Shown here one piece after another: positions 17,245 to 26,192 of a stretch of 64,000 nucleotides of DNA. The DNA is from Eubacterium sp. OM08-24 (GTDB lineage: Bacteria > Bacillota > Clostridia > Oscillospirales > Acutalibacteraceae): positions 248,001 through 312,000 of the forward strand of contig NZ_QSTA01000001.1 in the NCBI RefSeq assembly GCF_003438075.1. The letters run 5' to 3'. Within the stretch, counting starts at the first letter, position 1, and every line of letters starts with the position of its first letter. Made by a program: the position numbers and the translations under genes. The notes under the pieces were generated by a model. The model was not told where the DNA came from and did no database searches. It saw only the letters and a program-made list of their open reading frames with translations.

Positions 17245-17682
17245 TTAGCTGAAGAGAATCAAGATTGAGATAAGCATACCGTAAAGGGCAACACCTTCAC
17301 CAAGAGCAACGAAGATAATTGCTTTACCAAATGCCTTAGGATCTTCGCTTGTTGCGCCGATAGCTGCAGGAGCTGCGTTACCTACGGCAATACCACCACC
17401 GATACATGAAAGACCAACTGCGATAGCTGCGCCGATATATGCAAAGCTCTTAGATGACTGCTGAGCAACCTGTACTGCCTCTGAAACTGTATTTGCATCT
17501 GCTGCGCCTGCTACGATTGGGCAGAGAAGGCAAATTGCAAATACTGCTGCGAATGAAGCAATCTGCATTAAAACTGTTTTCTTTCTGTTGTGACCTTTTT
17601 CATAAGCCTTTACAGCTACAATTACTGATGCTACAAGAAATACAACAGGGAGTGCCAACATAACTAAATTTAAGATGCTCAT
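17245..17682 (-). CDS. ntpK: V-type ATP synthase subunit K (membrane ring)
   Basis: A 145-aa proteolipid with four hydrophobic segments. The C-terminal hairpin has the glycine-rich CIGGGIAVGNAAPAAIGA (about 93-110) and the ion-binding carboxylate Glu129 in VALGEGVALYG. Only this hairpin carries a carboxylate; the N-terminal segment pair does not, so each protomer likely binds one ion. Na+ versus H+ use cannot be settled here. Encoded between subunits I and F with its own AGG-rich ribosome site. Confidence 0.93.
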   Translation of the reverse strand: MSILNLVMLALPVVFLVASVIVAVKAYEKGHNRKKTVLMQIASFAAVFAICLLCPIVAGAADANTVSEAVQVAQQSSKSFAYIGAAIAVGLSCIGGGIAVGNAAPAAIGATSEDPKAFGKAIIFVALGEGVALYGMLISILILFS

Positions 17683-17748
17683 AATGATTTACCTCCAAAA
17701 AATAAATAAACAATAAAATATATAATTAAATTTTATCTGAAATAAAAT

Positions 17749-19692
17749 TTAACCGTTTTGTGTAAGTTTTAGCTTGACAGGCTCGTATGGTCTGCCTTCG
17801 CCGGAATAGAAACGGCTGAAAAGCTCATAGTATTCAAGTCTTAATACCTGAATTGCAACAAGGAGAGCCTCAAGTACCATTACTATAACATTACCTACTA
17901 CAACAATTGGCCAGTAGGCAATAGGGCCTGCGGTTTCTGCAAGAACAAATACAACCATCATCATACCTGCGTGCACAAGAACGAATGCGCCTACACGCAA
18001 AAAGCTCATTGTATTTGTTACATAGCTCAAAAGAACTTCTATTGATTCAAAAATATTTTCAACAATGTAGTCCTTCCAGCTTTCGGGTTTCCAGTCAGGT
18101 TCTCTGTTTACCAATCCGCCAAGCGGTTCGGCAAAGAAAATTAAGATAAACGGAATTACAATCAGGCAAATAATGTAAGGAGCGCTGAATACAGGGAGTC
18201 CAAACAAAAGCTGACCTGCAATGCCGAATACTATTGCACTGTAAAAAATTATACCTGCTACACCGCTAGTGCTGAACAATGCTCTGCCGTAGTCCTTTTG
18301 ACGAATTGATGTGTAAACATTAAGACACATTGCAATAATCAAGAGGAACACACCGATTCCGATAGCCACAAGAATAATCTTGGTTGCCATTTCGGAGCTC
18401 ATAACCTCAATCGGCTTTTCTTCAAGTCCGAAGAGAGCCTTATACATTGGGTCGAGCAAATGCTCAAATCCGAACACACTGCCGAACACAAGTCCGAAGA
18501 ATGCAGATGAAATACCGCATGGTGCAAGTATTTTACCGATTGCCATCTTTTTGATTTTATACATTAATATACCTACAATGGTAAGGCAGATACCCTGACC
18601 TACATCGGCAAACATAATACCGAATATAATAATGTAAGTAATCGCTACAAAAAGTGACGGGTCAATTTCGTTGTATTTTGGCACGCCGTACATTGAGGTG
18701 TAGAACTCAAACGGTCGTGCAAGGAAACAGTTTTTAAGTTTTACAGGCGGAGATTTTTTAATCTCGTTCTTTGCGTCTGAAAATTCAACTGTAACACTTC
18801 TATGCTTGCAAAGTCGTTTTTTAAGCGGTTTTGCAAATTCGGTCGGCACCCAGCCTACAATGATAAAGCTCTTGTTGTACTGCAAAGCCTTTGTTCTGAT
18901 GGTTGAGTACATTGAAAGCTCCTCAAGCTTTGACAAATATTTTAAAATTCTTTCTCTGTTCATTGAAAGATAATCGTCAATACGCTTTTCGGTATCCTTG
19001 TAAACATCCTCAAGGTGGGGAATAAGTGCCGTAAGTTTTTTCATATGCAGAGTTGGCGTTGAATTAACACCGATTATGTCACATCTCTCAAAGAAAAGAC
19101 TTGAAAAAACTCTGTCAATTTCTTCTGTCTTATCAGCCGGAGCAAGATAAACGCCCCAATAATAAGCCTTATCTTCCGTACATACCGAAAAATCAATATA
19201 AGGATCGTCCTTATAGTTTTCGAGTTTTACATAGCTGTCTTTAGGAAGTCTGCCGAATCTTGCATTTACATATTTAAGCTCAAGCAGCTTTTCTATTTCA
19301 ATGTCAAGTCCGACAAAGTGCTTGGTTTCGTCAAGGTTTTGCTTAGCCTCAAGCAACTGCTCGGCGGCAAAATCTCTGTCTTCGACAAGCTCGTTTAGTT
19401 CATCGCAAATCTTATTGCAAAACAATTTAATATCCTGATAGGTAGGGTTGAAATTGCTTACATCGACAAGCGGAAACTGTCTTTTTGTAAGTCCTAACGA
19501 CGCCTTGAGGTTAGTGAGATGTTCGGCATAGATATTTTTTGTCTGAAGATGCGAAAAGCCTTGGGTGTTGTTGTAAAAAACAGACACTTCATCGGGGTGA
19601 AATACACCCGACTCACCCAATACGGTAATTACATCGTCAATCTCATCCATAAAGCCGATTATATTAACAGCTTGCATGGTTGATACAGCCAA
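17749..19692 (-). CDS. ntpI: V-type ATP synthase subunit I
   Basis: A 647-aa a-type stator subunit. The N-terminal ~330 residues are soluble, with two coiled-coil arms. The C-terminal half has about seven to eight membrane segments, beginning near YITYIIIFGIMFADVGQG, a signature of subunit I; the conserved arginine region near RVGAFVLVHAGMM faces the rotor ring. An in-frame ATG at residue 6 is an alternative start. Size and motifs are normal. Confidence 0.95.
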   Translation of the reverse strand: MAVSTMQAVNIIGFMDEIDDVITVLGESGVFHPDEVSVFYNNTQGFSHLQTKNIYAEHLTNLKASLGLTKRQFPLVDVSNFNPTYQDIKLFCNKICDELNELVEDRDFAAEQLLEAKQNLDETKHFVGLDIEIEKLLELKYVNARFGRLPKDSYVKLENYKDDPYIDFSVCTEDKAYYWGVYLAPADKTEEIDRVFSSLFFERCDIIGVNSTPTLHMKKLTALIPHLEDVYKDTEKRIDDYLSMNRERILKYLSKLEELSMYSTIRTKALQYNKSFIIVGWVPTEFAKPLKKRLCKHRSVTVEFSDAKNEIKKSPPVKLKNCFLARPFEFYTSMYGVPKYNEIDPSLFVAITYIIIFGIMFADVGQGICLTIVGILMYKIKKMAIGKILAPCGISSAFFGLVFGSVFGFEHLLDPMYKALFGLEEKPIEVMSSEMATKIILVAIGIGVFLLIIAMCLNVYTSIRQKDYGRALFSTSGVAGIIFYSAIVFGIAGQLLFGLPVFSAPYIICLIVIPFILIFFAEPLGGLVNREPDWKPESWKDYIVENIFESIEVLLSYVTNTMSFLRVGAFVLVHAGMMMVVFVLAETAGPIAYWPIVVVGNVIVMVLEALLVAIQVLRLEYYELFSRFYSGEGRPYEPVKLKLTQNG

Positions 19693-19726
19693 ATAAAATC
19701 ACCTCTTTGTTAGTGGTACTGCTTAC

Positions 19727-20761
19727 TTATACAATAAGCAGGGACTGTATTTTTTTAGAATCAAGTTTGTATCGTGTACCTTCAATCAAGGTTATGATAT
19801 TCATAAGCTCGGTTTCGGCAACGAACATATATGAAATCATTACAACAGAAGGGTTGTTTGAGAAATACATATTCTTTCTTGCAAGCTTGTATTTAACTCT
19901 CGGGCTGATGTCACTTGCGTAAACATAACCGATTTGCTCAATCATCTTGCCTGTGTGGGTTTCCTGCATTACTGAGAAAACTTCTCCGGAGGATTCCGCA
20001 CTGCACATTCTGTCAATGATTTTTTCGCTGATACCTGAGAAAGGGTAGAGCAGATTACTTTTTATTTGCTCAGGTGAAAGGTTATAGTATTTTTTAAGTC
20101 TTAACACACGAGAGAAGTTGTTGTAATCATTAATTACTGTAAAAAGCTCCATAAGCTCTCTTCTTTCAGTGCCTTTGGTCTTGCTTTTTATAACCTTTTT
20201 AAGATTTGAGAAAACAAAAGTATAAAGGTCGTTTTCAATATCCGAAATCGGCAAAAGATTATTTTCATCAGGCTGATACTTGGTGAAAATCTGCGCATAC
20301 TTTGTGTTGCTTAAAACAGAGAGAAACTCATCATAGTTTCTTGCAAGCGCAAGTTTTTGCAGGTCAATCTCTGTGTGCTTTGAAAAATATGTCGGATACT
20401 GATAAATAAATTTTTCAGTTGATGAAGTATTCAGCAAAGTGAGAAAGCGCATTATCTGCTCTATCTCGGTTCTGCTTATAACATATGCTGAAAAGCCGGT
20501 GCTCATTTGTGAATCGTATCTGCAAAGCGAGTCAAACTCATAGAAAAGATGCTGCCTTAAAAGCACCTCAAGTCTGCCACGGTGAACATCACGCTCATTT
20601 ACATCACGCAATGCCTCCGCATAGTGAGTATAAGACTTCAGGTAAGACATAACCTCTGCCACACTGTTTGAGTTAAGCAGGTTGTTGTAGTCCTTTTCGG
20701 TGAGCCTTTTGCCAAACTTTGCTCTTGCCTTTGTAAGCACCGCAAACGAAGTGGAAGACAC
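19727..20761 (-). CDS. ntpC: V-type ATP synthase subunit C
   Basis: A 344-aa helical subunit that links the rotor shaft to the membrane ring. The family start RAKFGKRLTEKDYNNLL and repeated helical units (YAEALRD, FSRVLRLKKYYNLSPE, FSNNPSVVMISYMFVAETEL) are seen. It is encoded between G and I, whereas the usual bacterial order places it after E. Confidence 0.9.
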   Translation of the reverse strand: MSSTSFAVLTKARAKFGKRLTEKDYNNLLNSNSVAEVMSYLKSYTHYAEALRDVNERDVHRGRLEVLLRQHLFYEFDSLCRYDSQMSTGFSAYVISRTEIEQIMRFLTLLNTSSTEKFIYQYPTYFSKHTEIDLQKLALARNYDEFLSVLSNTKYAQIFTKYQPDENNLLPISDIENDLYTFVFSNLKKVIKSKTKGTERRELMELFTVINDYNNFSRVLRLKKYYNLSPEQIKSNLLYPFSGISEKIIDRMCSAESSGEVFSVMQETHTGKMIEQIGYVYASDISPRVKYKLARKNMYFSNNPSVVMISYMFVAETELMNIITLIEGTRYKLDSKKIQSLLIV

Positions 20762-20806
20762 AGCTTTCGCACCTCCTTTAAAATAATATGCTTAATAAAT
20801 GGATAG

Positions 20807-21115
20807 TTATCCGATTGTACGCTTAGCAATTTCATCTGACCATTTGTCAGCGTTTGCCTCGAAATCAGACTTAAGTTTAATTAAAACAGATTTATGTTTC
20901 TGACGGGTATCCTGCCACTGATGACGGATATCTTTGTCAATATAAGCACTCTGTCGCTCAATGGTTTCTTCAGCTTTTGACATATAGGAATCATAGATTA
21001 CCTTTGCCTGAGCGTCGATTTCCTTAGCAAGAGCTTCTTTGTTTTTCTGATTTTCTTCATCGAAGGCTTTTGCCTCGGCGTCTGCCTCAACAATCTGTTT
21101 AATCATATCCTTCAA
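20807..21115 (-). CDS. V-type ATP synthase subunit G/H, peripheral stalk
   Basis: A 102-aa, highly charged, almost wholly alpha-helical protein (alanine, glutamate and lysine rich; no glycine before the last residue) that matches the short peripheral-stalk subunit pairing with E. Residue 4 (Met) is an alternative start. It is the first V-ATPase gene of the operon, 17 bp after the UPF0210 gene. Confidence 0.8.
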   Translation of the reverse strand: MKDMIKQIVEADAEAKAFDEENQKNKEALAKEIDAQAKVIYDSYMSKAEETIERQSAYIDKDIRHQWQDTRQKHKSVLIKLKSDFEANADKWSDEIAKRTIG

Positions 21116-21132
21116 AAAATCACCCCCTGAGT

Positions 21133-22494
21133 TTAGTTCTTGAGAGCCTGAAGCGGTGCAGGAATTCTTCCTCCTCTGTTGATAAATTCGGCAGGCGAGC
21201 CTTTTCTGAGCGGCATTACAGGGCCATAGCCGAGAAGTCCGCCAAAGTTAAGAGTTTCGCCGGCTTTCTTACCAATAGCAGGAATAAGTCTGACAGCGGT
21301 TGTCTTAGTGTTTACCATACCGATAGCTGCTTCGTCTGCAATAATAGCAGAGATAACCTCGGCACTTGTGTCACCCGGTACAATAATCATATCAAGACCA
21401 ACTGAGCAAACGGCTGTCATAGCCTCAAGCTTAGTTATGTCAAGATATCCGTTTTCAGCCGCATAAATCATACCTGCATCCTCAGACACCGGAATAAAAG
21501 CACCGCTGAGTCCGCCAACATGTGACGAGGCCATTACGCCGCCTTTTTTAACAGCATCGTTGAGGAGAGCAAGAGCAGCAGTTGTGCCGTGACATCCGCA
21601 TACTTCAAGTCCCATTTCTTCAAGAATATGTGCAACACTATCGCCGACTGCCGGTGTAGGTGCAAGTGAAAGGTCAACGATACCAAAAGGTACGCAAAGT
21701 CTTTTGCTTGCCTCTTTAGCAACAAGCTGACCCATTCTTGTGATTTTAAATGCGGTTTTCTTAACCATATCGGCGATTTCGGCAATATTTTTGCCTTCGC
21801 CGCCCTTAGCAAGAGCAGCTCTTACTACGCCGGGGCCTGAAACACCGACATTAATAACTGTGTCGGCCTCGCCGACACCATGGAAAGCTCCTGCCATAAA
21901 CGGGTTATCCTCAGGAGCGTTACAGAATACTACAAGCTTTGCCGCACCGATACAATCACGGTCTGCGGTAGCCTGTGCAGCCTCTACCACTGTTTTACCC
22001 ATCATTTTAACTGCGTCCATATTGATACCGGCTTTTGTTGAACCGATATTAACCGAAGAGCATACAAAATCGGTTGTGGCAAGTGCCTCCGGAATACTCT
22101 CTATAAGCGCATAGTCACCGCTTGCAAAACCTTTTTGAACAAGTGCAGAGTAACCGCCGATGAAGTTTACGCCGAGTTCCTTAGCAGCCTTGTCGAGTGC
22201 GTGAGCAAATTTTACAACCTTTTTGCTCTGACACGGTGCAGCCACCATTGCGATAGGTGTAACAGAAATTCTTTTATTTATAATAGGAATACCGTACTCC
22301 TTTTGGATATCCTCGCCTGTTTTAACGAGGTCCTTAGCAGAACGGCAGATTTTGTCATAAACCTTAGTGCAGGCTTTATCAATATCATCATCAATACAGT
22401 CTAAAAGTGAAATGCCCATTGTAATTGTTCTTACATCGAGATTTTCGTTATCAATCATATTGATAGTTTCAAGTATATCTTTTGTTTCGAGCAT
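21133..22494 (-). CDS. UPF0210/PFL-family protein (DUF711)
   Basis: A 453-aa protein of the UPF0210 (DUF711) family, distantly related to glycyl-radical pyruvate formate-lyase folds but lacking a glycyl-radical site. Recognisable parts are [40 protein letters not shown] and the glycine-rich C-terminus [14 protein letters not shown]. It is almost always adjacent to an ACT-domain UPF0237 gene, as here (36 bp). The function is not established. Only 17 bp separate it from V-ATPase subunit G, so the two groups may share a transcript. Confidence 0.9.
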   Translation of the reverse strand: MLETKDILETINMIDNENLDVRTITMGISLLDCIDDDIDKACTKVYDKICRSAKDLVKTGEDIQKEYGIPIINKRISVTPIAMVAAPCQSKKVVKFAHALDKAAKELGVNFIGGYSALVQKGFASGDYALIESIPEALATTDFVCSSVNIGSTKAGINMDAVKMMGKTVVEAAQATADRDCIGAAKLVVFCNAPEDNPFMAGAFHGVGEADTVINVGVSGPGVVRAALAKGGEGKNIAEIADMVKKTAFKITRMGQLVAKEASKRLCVPFGIVDLSLAPTPAVGDSVAHILEEMGLEVCGCHGTTAALALLNDAVKKGGVMASSHVGGLSGAFIPVSEDAGMIYAAENGYLDITKLEAMTAVCSVGLDMIIVPGDTSAEVISAIIADEAAIGMVNTKTTAVRLIPAIGKKAGETLNFGGLLGYGPVMPLRKGSPAEFINRGGRIPAPLQALKN

Positions 22495-22530
22495 AGGTGT
22501 TTATCCTTTCAATACATATTTAAGGGCAAA

Positions 22531-22800
22531 TTAAATTCTGTGCATACTATTGAAAATATCTTCGTGCATTACATGAATCTTAGTAGCAGTAGCCTCTCCG
22601 ACTGCGTCAAGGTCAGTTCTGAGCTTTTCAAAATCAATCTTTTCCTCGTTGAATTCAATAAGCATAACCATTGCAAACATATCCTGAAGAACGCTCTGTG
22701 TTACCTCAACGATATTTGCGTCGTCGGCAGCGCAGGTAGCTGATACCTTTGCAAGTATTCCGACTGTGTCCTTACCGATTACTGTAATAATAGCTTTCAT
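22531..22800 (-). CDS. UPF0237 ACT-domain protein
   Basis: An 89-aa single ACT domain starting MKAIITVIGKDTVGILAKVS, the UPF0237 signature. ACT domains bind amino acids or other small ligands and regulate a partner; the partner here is presumably the UPF0210 protein encoded next. First gene of the minus-strand transcript, with a good promoter upstream. Confidence 0.92.
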   Translation of the reverse strand: MKAIITVIGKDTVGILAKVSATCAADDANIVEVTQSVLQDMFAMVMLIEFNEEKIDFEKLRTDLDAVGEATATKIHVMHEDIFNSMHRI

Positions 22801-22877
22801 AAGTTACCTCCGTGTTTTGCAAGAAACGAATTTTATTCTTGCAAAAGTATTGTATGATTGTTTTATATCACTACCCT

Positions 22878-22906
22878 ATTATATAACTAAAACCCGATAA
22901 AGTAAA
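22878..22906 (-). promoter_or_regulatory. Promoter of the UPF0237-UPF0210-(V-ATPase) transcript
   Basis: On the minus strand TTTACT (22906-22901) and TATAAT (22883-22878) are separated by 17 bp. It is the only convincing promoter I see upstream of the long minus-strand gene block. Confidence 0.65.
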
Positions 22907-22965
22907 GCCTTATATTGCATAAATTTGGCGAATATGGTATTATTTATTACGGAGGGCTGATAGCT

Positions 22966-23793
22966 ATGATTTTATGTGATGTTCACACCCATTCAAACAA
23001 TTCATTTGACGCAGAAAGCTCGGTTGAAGAAATGTGTAATTCTGCCGTAAATAAGGGATTTTACGCAATAGCAATAACCGACCATTGCGAAGCACCTTTT
23101 ATGAAGTTCGGCTATAATGAAGAATTTGGAGATTTTAACGAGAAAATCCCGATGTCTTATTTGCAGACAAAAAAAGCTCAGGCAAAATACAGACAAAAAA
23201 TCAAGGTTTTATGCGGAATAGAGCTCGGTGAGCCTATGCACGATCCGGAATGTACCGAAAAAGCACTTTCTTTTGGCGATTTTGACTTTGTTTTAGCATC
23301 TTTGCACAATTTAAAAAATATGGAAGATTTCTATTTTATCGACTTTAATAATTGTAATATTTCCGAAATTTTGAAACTATACTTTAATGAACTTGCAGAA
23401 ACAGCGACCTTCAGTGACTTTGACAGCCTTGCTCATCTTACATATCCTTTAAGATATATTTTTGAAACAACAGGCGAATATCCCGACCTGACGCCGTATC
23501 AGGATGTAATTGATGATATTTACAAAACGCTGATTTCAAATAAAAAAGCGCTTGAGATAAATACCTCGGGTTTGTTTAAACCAATCGGAAGAACCTTGCC
23601 CGATGAATTTCAGCTCAGGCGTTATTATGAACTTGGCGGCAGGATGATTACTCTCGGAAGTGACGCACACACAAGCAGTGCAGTCGGCAACGGAATAGAG
23701 GAGGGCATAAGACTTGCGTACAAATGCGGTTTTAGGTCTTATACAATTTTTGAAAAGCGTAAGCCGGTTTCAATTCCGATAGATATCAATTAA
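22966..23793 (+). CDS. PHP-domain histidinol-phosphatase-type hydrolase
   Basis: A 275-aa metal-dependent phosphoesterase of the PHP family. I chose ATG 22966 (GGAGG 11 bases upstream), giving the family start MILCDVHTHSNNS, whose HTH binds metal. Further ligands lie in ITDHCE (about 40), CGIELGE (about 84), ASLHN and the late GSDAHTS. Size and layout resemble HisJ-type histidinol-phosphatase, though no other histidine gene is nearby, so another phosphorylated substrate is possible. Confidence 0.82.
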   Translation: MILCDVHTHSNNSFDAESSVEEMCNSAVNKGFYAIAITDHCEAPFMKFGYNEEFGDFNEKIPMSYLQTKKAQAKYRQKIKVLCGIELGEPMHDPECTEKALSFGDFDFVLASLHNLKNMEDFYFIDFNNCNISEILKLYFNELAETATFSDFDSLAHLTYPLRYIFETTGEYPDLTPYQDVIDDIYKTLISNKKALEINTSGLFKPIGRTLPDEFQLRRYYELGGRMITLGSDAHTSSAVGNGIEEGIRLAYKCGFRSYTIFEKRKPVSIPIDIN

Positions 23794-23941
23794 ACTATAT
23801 CGTATATTTTAATAGATATTGTGTTGTTTATCATATTATAACGCAAGTTAAAAATATTTCAAGCACTAATTTTAGCTATGGTGTGTATTAATAGACACAA
23901 AGTAAATAAAATTCTAATAAATGCCGTAAAAACAAATAAAA

Positions 23942-23975
23942 AACAGACATTTCTCAAAAGTTGGAAATGTCTGTT
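23942..23975 (-). terminator. Terminator of galU
   Basis: AACAGACATTT (23942-23952) pairs with AAATGTCTGTT (23965-23975). On the minus strand it is followed by TTTTTT, so it ends the galU transcript; it may also stop the convergent PHP gene. Confidence 0.85.
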
Positions 23976-24004
23976 ATATTTTAGCTTAAAAGATTAAATT
24001 TTAA

Positions 24005-24877
24005 TTATAAAGTTTTAGCAAGCTCTTTTATGTATTCTCTGAGCTGGTCTTTTGTTTCGGGGTGTTCAAGACCTACTTCGATTTGTGCCTGAAGAATACC
24101 GAACTTGTTGCCCATATCGTATCTTCTGCCCTCGAACTCAACGGCAGTCATACCCTCGGTAATTGCAATTTCACGCATTGCGTCTGTAAGCTGAATTTCA
24201 CCGCCTGCACCCGGCTTTGTTCTCTCAAGAATTTCAAAAATCTCGGCAGGGAGTACGCATCTGTCTATGATAGAGTAGAGCGAAAGCACCTCCTCAGGTG
24301 TCTGCGGCTTTTCTTTCATATCTGTGCATTTGAATACATTATCATGAATATGCTCTACCTTGAGTGAGCCGTACTTGTGAATGTCTTTAGCGTCAACCTT
24401 TTTAACGCCGACAACACCATTGCCAAACTCGCCGTAGTGTTCAATTAGCTGACCGATAGCCGGCTTTTCACCAATAATTGCGCCGTCACCGAAAAGTACC
24501 GCAAACGGCTCGTTGCCTACAAATGACTTTGCCTTTAATATTGCGTGTCCCAAGCCTTTCATTTCCTTTTGGCGAATGAAAGTGATGTTGGCAAGATTGG
24601 AAATCTCTCTTACTGTCTTGAGAAATTCGAGTTTGCCGCTTTTTTCAAGGTTTGCCTCAAGTTCTGGAGATGCGTCAAAGTGGTCTTCAATAATGCCCTT
24701 TCCTCTGTTTGTAACAATGAGAATATCAGTGATACCTGCCGCAACAGCCTCTTCAACTATATACTGAATTGTTGGCTTGTCAACGATAGGCAGCATTTCT
24801 TTAGGCATTGATTTTGTTGCAGGAAGAACTCGTGTGCCAAGTCCTGCCGCCGGAATAACTGCTTTTGTGATCTTCAT
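24005..24877 (-). CDS. galU: UTP-glucose-1-phosphate uridylyltransferase
   Basis: A 290-aa GalU making UDP-glucose, the precursor for cell-surface polysaccharides. The nucleotide-binding loop PAAGLGTRVLPATKSMPKEM (9-28), IVDKPTIQYIVEEA, LFGDGAII and GGEIQLTDAM are all present. The gene ends in its own terminator; the RING-finger gene lies upstream in the same direction, 21 bp away, so the two may be cotranscribed. Confidence 0.95.
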   Translation of the reverse strand: MKITKAVIPAAGLGTRVLPATKSMPKEMLPIVDKPTIQYIVEEAVAAGITDILIVTNRGKGIIEDHFDASPELEANLEKSGKLEFLKTVREISNLANITFIRQKEMKGLGHAILKAKSFVGNEPFAVLFGDGAIIGEKPAIGQLIEHYGEFGNGVVGVKKVDAKDIHKYGSLKVEHIHDNVFKCTDMKEKPQTPEEVLSLYSIIDRCVLPAEIFEILERTKPGAGGEIQLTDAMREIAITEGMTAVEFEGRRYDMGNKFGILQAQIEVGLEHPETKDQLREYIKELAKTL

Positions 24878-24898
24878 ATTATCCTCCGAAAATTTGTA

Positions 24899-25978
24899 TT
24901 AAACGAACAGTGGCATATAGATGATTGCCAGAAATACAAATGTTGCCACAACTGCCATGGCAAGGTTTACACCACCCTTGTTTTCTATCTGCTCGTTGAT
25001 TGTAGATTTTGTTTTGAGTGATTCCTCTTCTGATTCTTTGTCAAAACTTGCTGCGTATTTTTTGATTGAAGAAATCTTCTTTATGCAGTGCTTGTAGTAC
25101 ATTCTGTTGGTTCTGAATCCGCAGATAAGCATAACGGCTAATCTGATTGCCCCGAGAATGTAGGGGATAGAAAAGTAAAAAATATTTGTAGATGACATAC
25201 CGCTGAACAAATCACTGAAATTTGCACCGCTGTATGTTCCCTGCAGTAATGCGCTGTAATTATCAATATAAATGTTGTAAGCCTCTGTATATTCAGGTGT
25301 TGACTGAATAATTAAAGTGCCGGCAAGCAGAGCGATTACAATTACCGATACAAAAATGCCGATTGCATACATTTTTCTGTAAAGCATATAAGCGCCCGGC
25401 AAAATAGCCGATACAAAGCTGAAACGGGATTTATTGGTTCTCATAATCGAGCCGAAAACACGCATAAAATAATTTGTGTTTTTTCCAACAAATTTTGAAA
25501 CCTCGCCTGCGGTAACATCATCGGCGATTTTTTCATCGGCCTTAAAGCCTGCCATCGGGTCAAAAGCTATAAAAGGTATGCCGCCGTTTTGCTGAGGCTG
25601 ACCAAAAGGAAAACCGTTTGCCTCAGGCGGTACATTTGTGTTGTTTGCGGAATTATTGCTTTGATTGTTATCCTTTAGTAAAGGAGCGCCGCAGTGCTCG
25701 CAGTAAAACAAGGTGCTGTCATTTGGATGACCGCATACCTGACAAATCACTTCAGACTCGCAGTCGGCATTTTCGTCGCCGCTGTTATCTGAATTATTGC
25801 TTTCCTGAAAATTTTCAAAAGAAAAATCTTCTGAGTGTTTATCGTTATAGCAGCACTTTCCTTCTTTTTCCCAACATTCTCTATGGTGCGGTGCGCCGCA
25901 ATCGGGACAAACTACTATATCATCGCTCTCTTTGAACTGCTTGTTGCAAACAGGGCATTTATATTTATAAAAATCCAT
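24899..25978 (-). CDS. Prokaryotic RING-finger / zinc-ribbon membrane protein
   Basis: A 359-aa protein. Residues 8-43 hold a binuclear treble clef, CPVCNKQF...CPDCGAPHHRECW...CC, with the CxxC, CxxC, HxxC ligand order of the prokaryotic RING family 1. A second zinc ribbon, CQVCG...CEHCG, lies near 80-99. A low-complexity Asn/Pro/Gly linker follows, then a membrane domain with about five hydrophobic segments resembling DUF2628 (SFVSAILPGAYMLYRKMYAIG). Prokaryotic RING proteins of this type are thought to be membrane-anchored sensors or scaffolds; ubiquitin-like function is unproven. GGAGG precedes the ATG. Confidence 0.7.
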   Translation of the reverse strand: MDFYKYKCPVCNKQFKESDDIVVCPDCGAPHHRECWEKEGKCCYNDKHSEDFSFENFQESNNSDNSGDENADCESEVICQVCGHPNDSTLFYCEHCGAPLLKDNNQSNNSANNTNVPPEANGFPFGQPQQNGGIPFIAFDPMAGFKADEKIADDVTAGEVSKFVGKNTNYFMRVFGSIMRTNKSRFSFVSAILPGAYMLYRKMYAIGIFVSVIVIALLAGTLIIQSTPEYTEAYNIYIDNYSALLQGTYSGANFSDLFSGMSSTNIFYFSIPYILGAIRLAVMLICGFRTNRMYYKHCIKKISSIKKYAASFDKESEEESLKTKSTINEQIENKGGVNLAMAVVATFVFLAIIYMPLFV

Positions 25979-26126
25979 AATTGCCTCCGGGTATTTTTAT
26001 ACAATCTAATTATAACAAATAATCTTATTAAATGCAACTAAAATTTGCTTTAATTATTTTATTTTGATGTGCGATTTGTGAATATTATTATTTGTTTGCA
26101 AAAGGAATATATTTATATATAAAACA

Positions 26127-26155
26127 TTGTATTAAATTGTTGATTATGATATAAT
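26127..26155 (+). promoter_or_regulatory. Promoter of the DUF4011 helicase gene
   Basis: TTGTAT at 26127-26132 and TATAAT at 26150-26155 with a 17-bp spacer. The predicted start (about 26162) lies after the ATG at 26160, which rules that ATG out and supports the GTG start at 26193. Confidence 0.8.
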
Positions 26156-26192
26156 AAAGATGATTAGTGACTTTAAGCAAGGAGGATTGCTT

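Noticed and set aside
26160..26192. ATG start for the DUF4011 helicase
   Set aside because: It would lie at or before the predicted transcription start, and GGAGG is correctly placed only for GTG 26193.
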